DNA of 64,000 nt, from contig SVDZ01000001.1 in assembly GCA_015057625.1 (NCBI GenBank), positions 120,921 to 184,920 of the forward strand, written 5' to 3'. This document shows, piece by piece, positions 62,651 to 64,000 of this stretch. The position numbers were made by a program, and so were the translations under genes. The notes below the pieces were generated by a model, which had not been told where the DNA came from, did not search any database, and saw only the letters and a list, made by a program, of their open reading frames with translations. The stretch's first letter is position 1; every line of letters begins with the position of its first letter. Origin of the DNA: Lachnospiraceae bacterium. GTDB taxonomy: Bacteria > Bacillota > Clostridia > Lachnospirales > Lachnospiraceae.

Positions 62651-63463
62651 TTAGAAAGCAACTTTTCTGACAACTTCCAGGTCCTCGTCCTTTTTAATAA
62701 GTACTCCAAGATAAGGAAGTCTCACGTCTATAGTATCAGGATCCACTCCACCAATCATAAGCGCTCTGATCCAGTCAATGAACTCTGATGTGCTTGGTTT
62801 CTTTCTCAGATCCCTGATTGCTCTTATCCTGTAGAAAGTCTCCATTGCCTGTTCTAAAAGATGTTCTTCAAGATTCTCGAAATGAGCATTTACAATCTGC
62901 TTCATAAGATTTCTGTCAGGAAACTGAATGTAGTGGAAAATACATCTTCTAAGAAATGCATCCGGAAGTTCCTTCTCGGCATTTGATGTGATAATAACGA
63001 TTGGTCTGACTTTTGCCTTAACCGTTTCTTTAGTCTCGTTGATATAGAATTCCATCTTATCAAGCTCCCATAAAAGATCGTTAGGGAACTCAAGGTCTGC
63101 CTTGTCTATCTCGTCAATAAGAAGAACCACCTGCTCCTCTCTCTTAAAAGCTTCTCCAAGTTTTCCAAGTTTAATGTATCTTGCAATATCATCAACACCT
63201 TCAACACCAAACTGGCTATCGTAAAGTCTCTGAATAGTGTCGTAAATGTACAATCCATCCTGAGCCTTTGTTGTAGACTTAATATTCCAAATAAGAAGTT
63301 CCTTTCCAAGCGCTTTTGACACAGCTTCCGCCAACATAGTCTTGCCTGTTCCCGGCTCTCCTTTTATCAATAATGGTTTTTCAAGTTCTCTTGCCACTTC
63401 AACTGATGCCATCAAGTCCTCTGCTGCAACATAAGTATCAGTTCCTGTAAATTTTGCTTTCAT
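62651..63463 (-). CDS. MoxR-family AAA+ ATPase
   Basis: The 270-residue ATPase has Walker A KGEPGTGKTMLAEA, Walker B VVLLIDEIDKAD, and sensor/arginine block PDAFLRRCIFHYIQFP. It pairs with the VWA protein. Length and motifs are complete. Confidence 0.93.
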   Translation of the reverse strand: MKAKFTGTDTYVAAEDLMASVEVARELEKPLLIKGEPGTGKTMLAEAVSKALGKELLIWNIKSTTKAQDGLYIYDTIQRLYDSQFGVEGVDDIARYIKLGKLGEAFKREEQVVLLIDEIDKADLEFPNDLLWELDKMEFYINETKETVKAKVRPIVIITSNAEKELPDAFLRRCIFHYIQFPDRNLMKQIVNAHFENLEEHLLEQAMETFYRIRAIRDLRKKPSTSEFIDWIRALMIGGVDPDTIDVRLPYLGVLIKKDEDLEVVRKVAF

Positions 63464-63566
63464 CTGCGAATCCTCATTCCTATAGTTATTCTAATTGTTT
63501 CGAAGTGATAAGCCACTTCGTTCATTTTTTATTATTCTCAAAATAATCTTCTACTTACACCAAGTC

Positions 63567-64000
63567 TTAGTTGTTTTCGAAATGGTTTGCAACTTCAACT
63601 AAGTCCTTAATGATTGGAAGATGCTGTGGGCAGATTCCCTCGCACTTGCCACAGGCAATACAGTCACTTGCTTTTCCAAACATTGTCGCGAGTCTGTCAT
63701 AATATGTGCCCTGTGGTCTCCATCCCATTCCCTGCTCCATCATATCGATGTTATACAGTGCGAAATATCTTGGAATGGCAATTTTCATTGGGCAACCTTC
63801 GGTACAATAAGAACATCCTGTACAAGGTATTGCCACATTTTCTTTTATTATCTTTTCAGCTTCATCAACAATAGCTCTCTCGTCATCATTTAATGGAACA
63901 AACTCCTGCATATATGAAGTATTATCTTTAATCTGTTCCATATTACTCATTCCGCTGAGCACCATCTTTACATTTTCAAGACTTGCTACAAAACGGATAG
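63567..64000 (-). CDS. Aldo/keto reductase with C-terminal 4Fe-4S domain, partial
   Basis: The frame is open to the right edge (IRFVASLENVKMVLSGMSNMEQ), so the N-terminal reductase barrel is outside. Visible are the end of the barrel and two cysteine clusters: CTGCSYCTEGCP and CIACGKCEGICPQ. This matches Clostridia aldo/keto reductases fused to a ferredoxin-like domain. The substrate is unknown. Confidence 0.88.
   Translation of the reverse strand, partial: IRFVASLENVKMVLSGMSNMEQIKDNTSYMQEFVPLNDDERAIVDEAEKIIKENVAIPCTGCSYCTEGCPMKIAIPRYFALYNIDMMEQGMGWRPQGTYYDRLATMFGKASDCIACGKCEGICPQHLPIIKDLVEVANHFENN

Overview
The window looks like the chromosome of a low-GC, spore-forming Clostridia species, most likely Lachnospiraceae. 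The evidence is a set of sporulation genes (spoIIR, a sipL-like SPOCS/LysM gene, a cotS-like kinase, a ytvI-like permease), Rpn-type nuclease/transposase genes with EEGR-repeat tails, DUF4317, DUF4349 and DUF4179 proteins, and Thr/Glu-rich surface proteins. I saw no rRNA, tRNA, phage or CRISPR-Cas genes. The genus cannot be fixed from this sequence.

Layout. 1-809 is an Rpn gene cut by the left edge. 1065-5962 holds two secreted lectin-like proteins whose 3' ends are an apparently identical 1,025-bp duplication that includes the terminator. 6292-33137, all on the minus strand, is a 27-kb beta-1,3-glucan utilisation locus. It contains a GH17 enzyme, a GH94 phosphorylase (probably laminaribiose phosphorylase), a larger GH161/GH149-type phosphorylase, a LacI-family regulator, a secreted GH16 and a lipoprotein GH16, two MalF/MalG permease pairs, two solute-binding proteins (one a 1-kb-residue membrane-anchored fusion), a DUF5696 protein, an NHL-TPR-Yip1 membrane protein and a wall-anchored binding protein. 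No ABC ATPase is present, so a shared MsmK-type ATPase elsewhere is likely. Three promoters in this locus carry the same AAAACGTTTT box 4-5 bp upstream of the -35 element, which suggests one regulator that activates.

33426-50900 is mostly housekeeping and sporulation: plsC, murI, spoIIR, ispE, sipL, a phosphosugar mutase, cotS-like, cca, AI-2E/YtvI, a pyridoxal/pyridoxamine kinase and a PadR-DUF1700 module. The two intergenic regions flanking the sipL operon hold paralogous arrays of 37-bp palindromic units spaced every 64-65 bp (5 and 9 units). They are joined by an 18-bp tandem repeat and a large inverted repeat with 70-bp arms. These arrays are the least explained structures in the window.

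51041-64000 carries a modular GH76 alpha-1,6-mannanase, DUF4317, an acyltransferase, exonuclease III, DUF4349, a sigma factor with a DUF4179 membrane protein, a MoxR/VWA pair, and the end of an aldo/keto reductase. GH76 together with the beta-1,3-glucan genes points to fungal (yeast) cell-wall polysaccharides as a plausible food source.

Inferred flow: surface and secreted GH16 enzymes cut the glucan, the SBPs and permeases import oligosaccharides, and GH17 and the two phosphorylases finish degradation in the cytoplasm. The resulting glucose-1-phosphate can enter glycolysis through the phosphosugar mutase at 41545.
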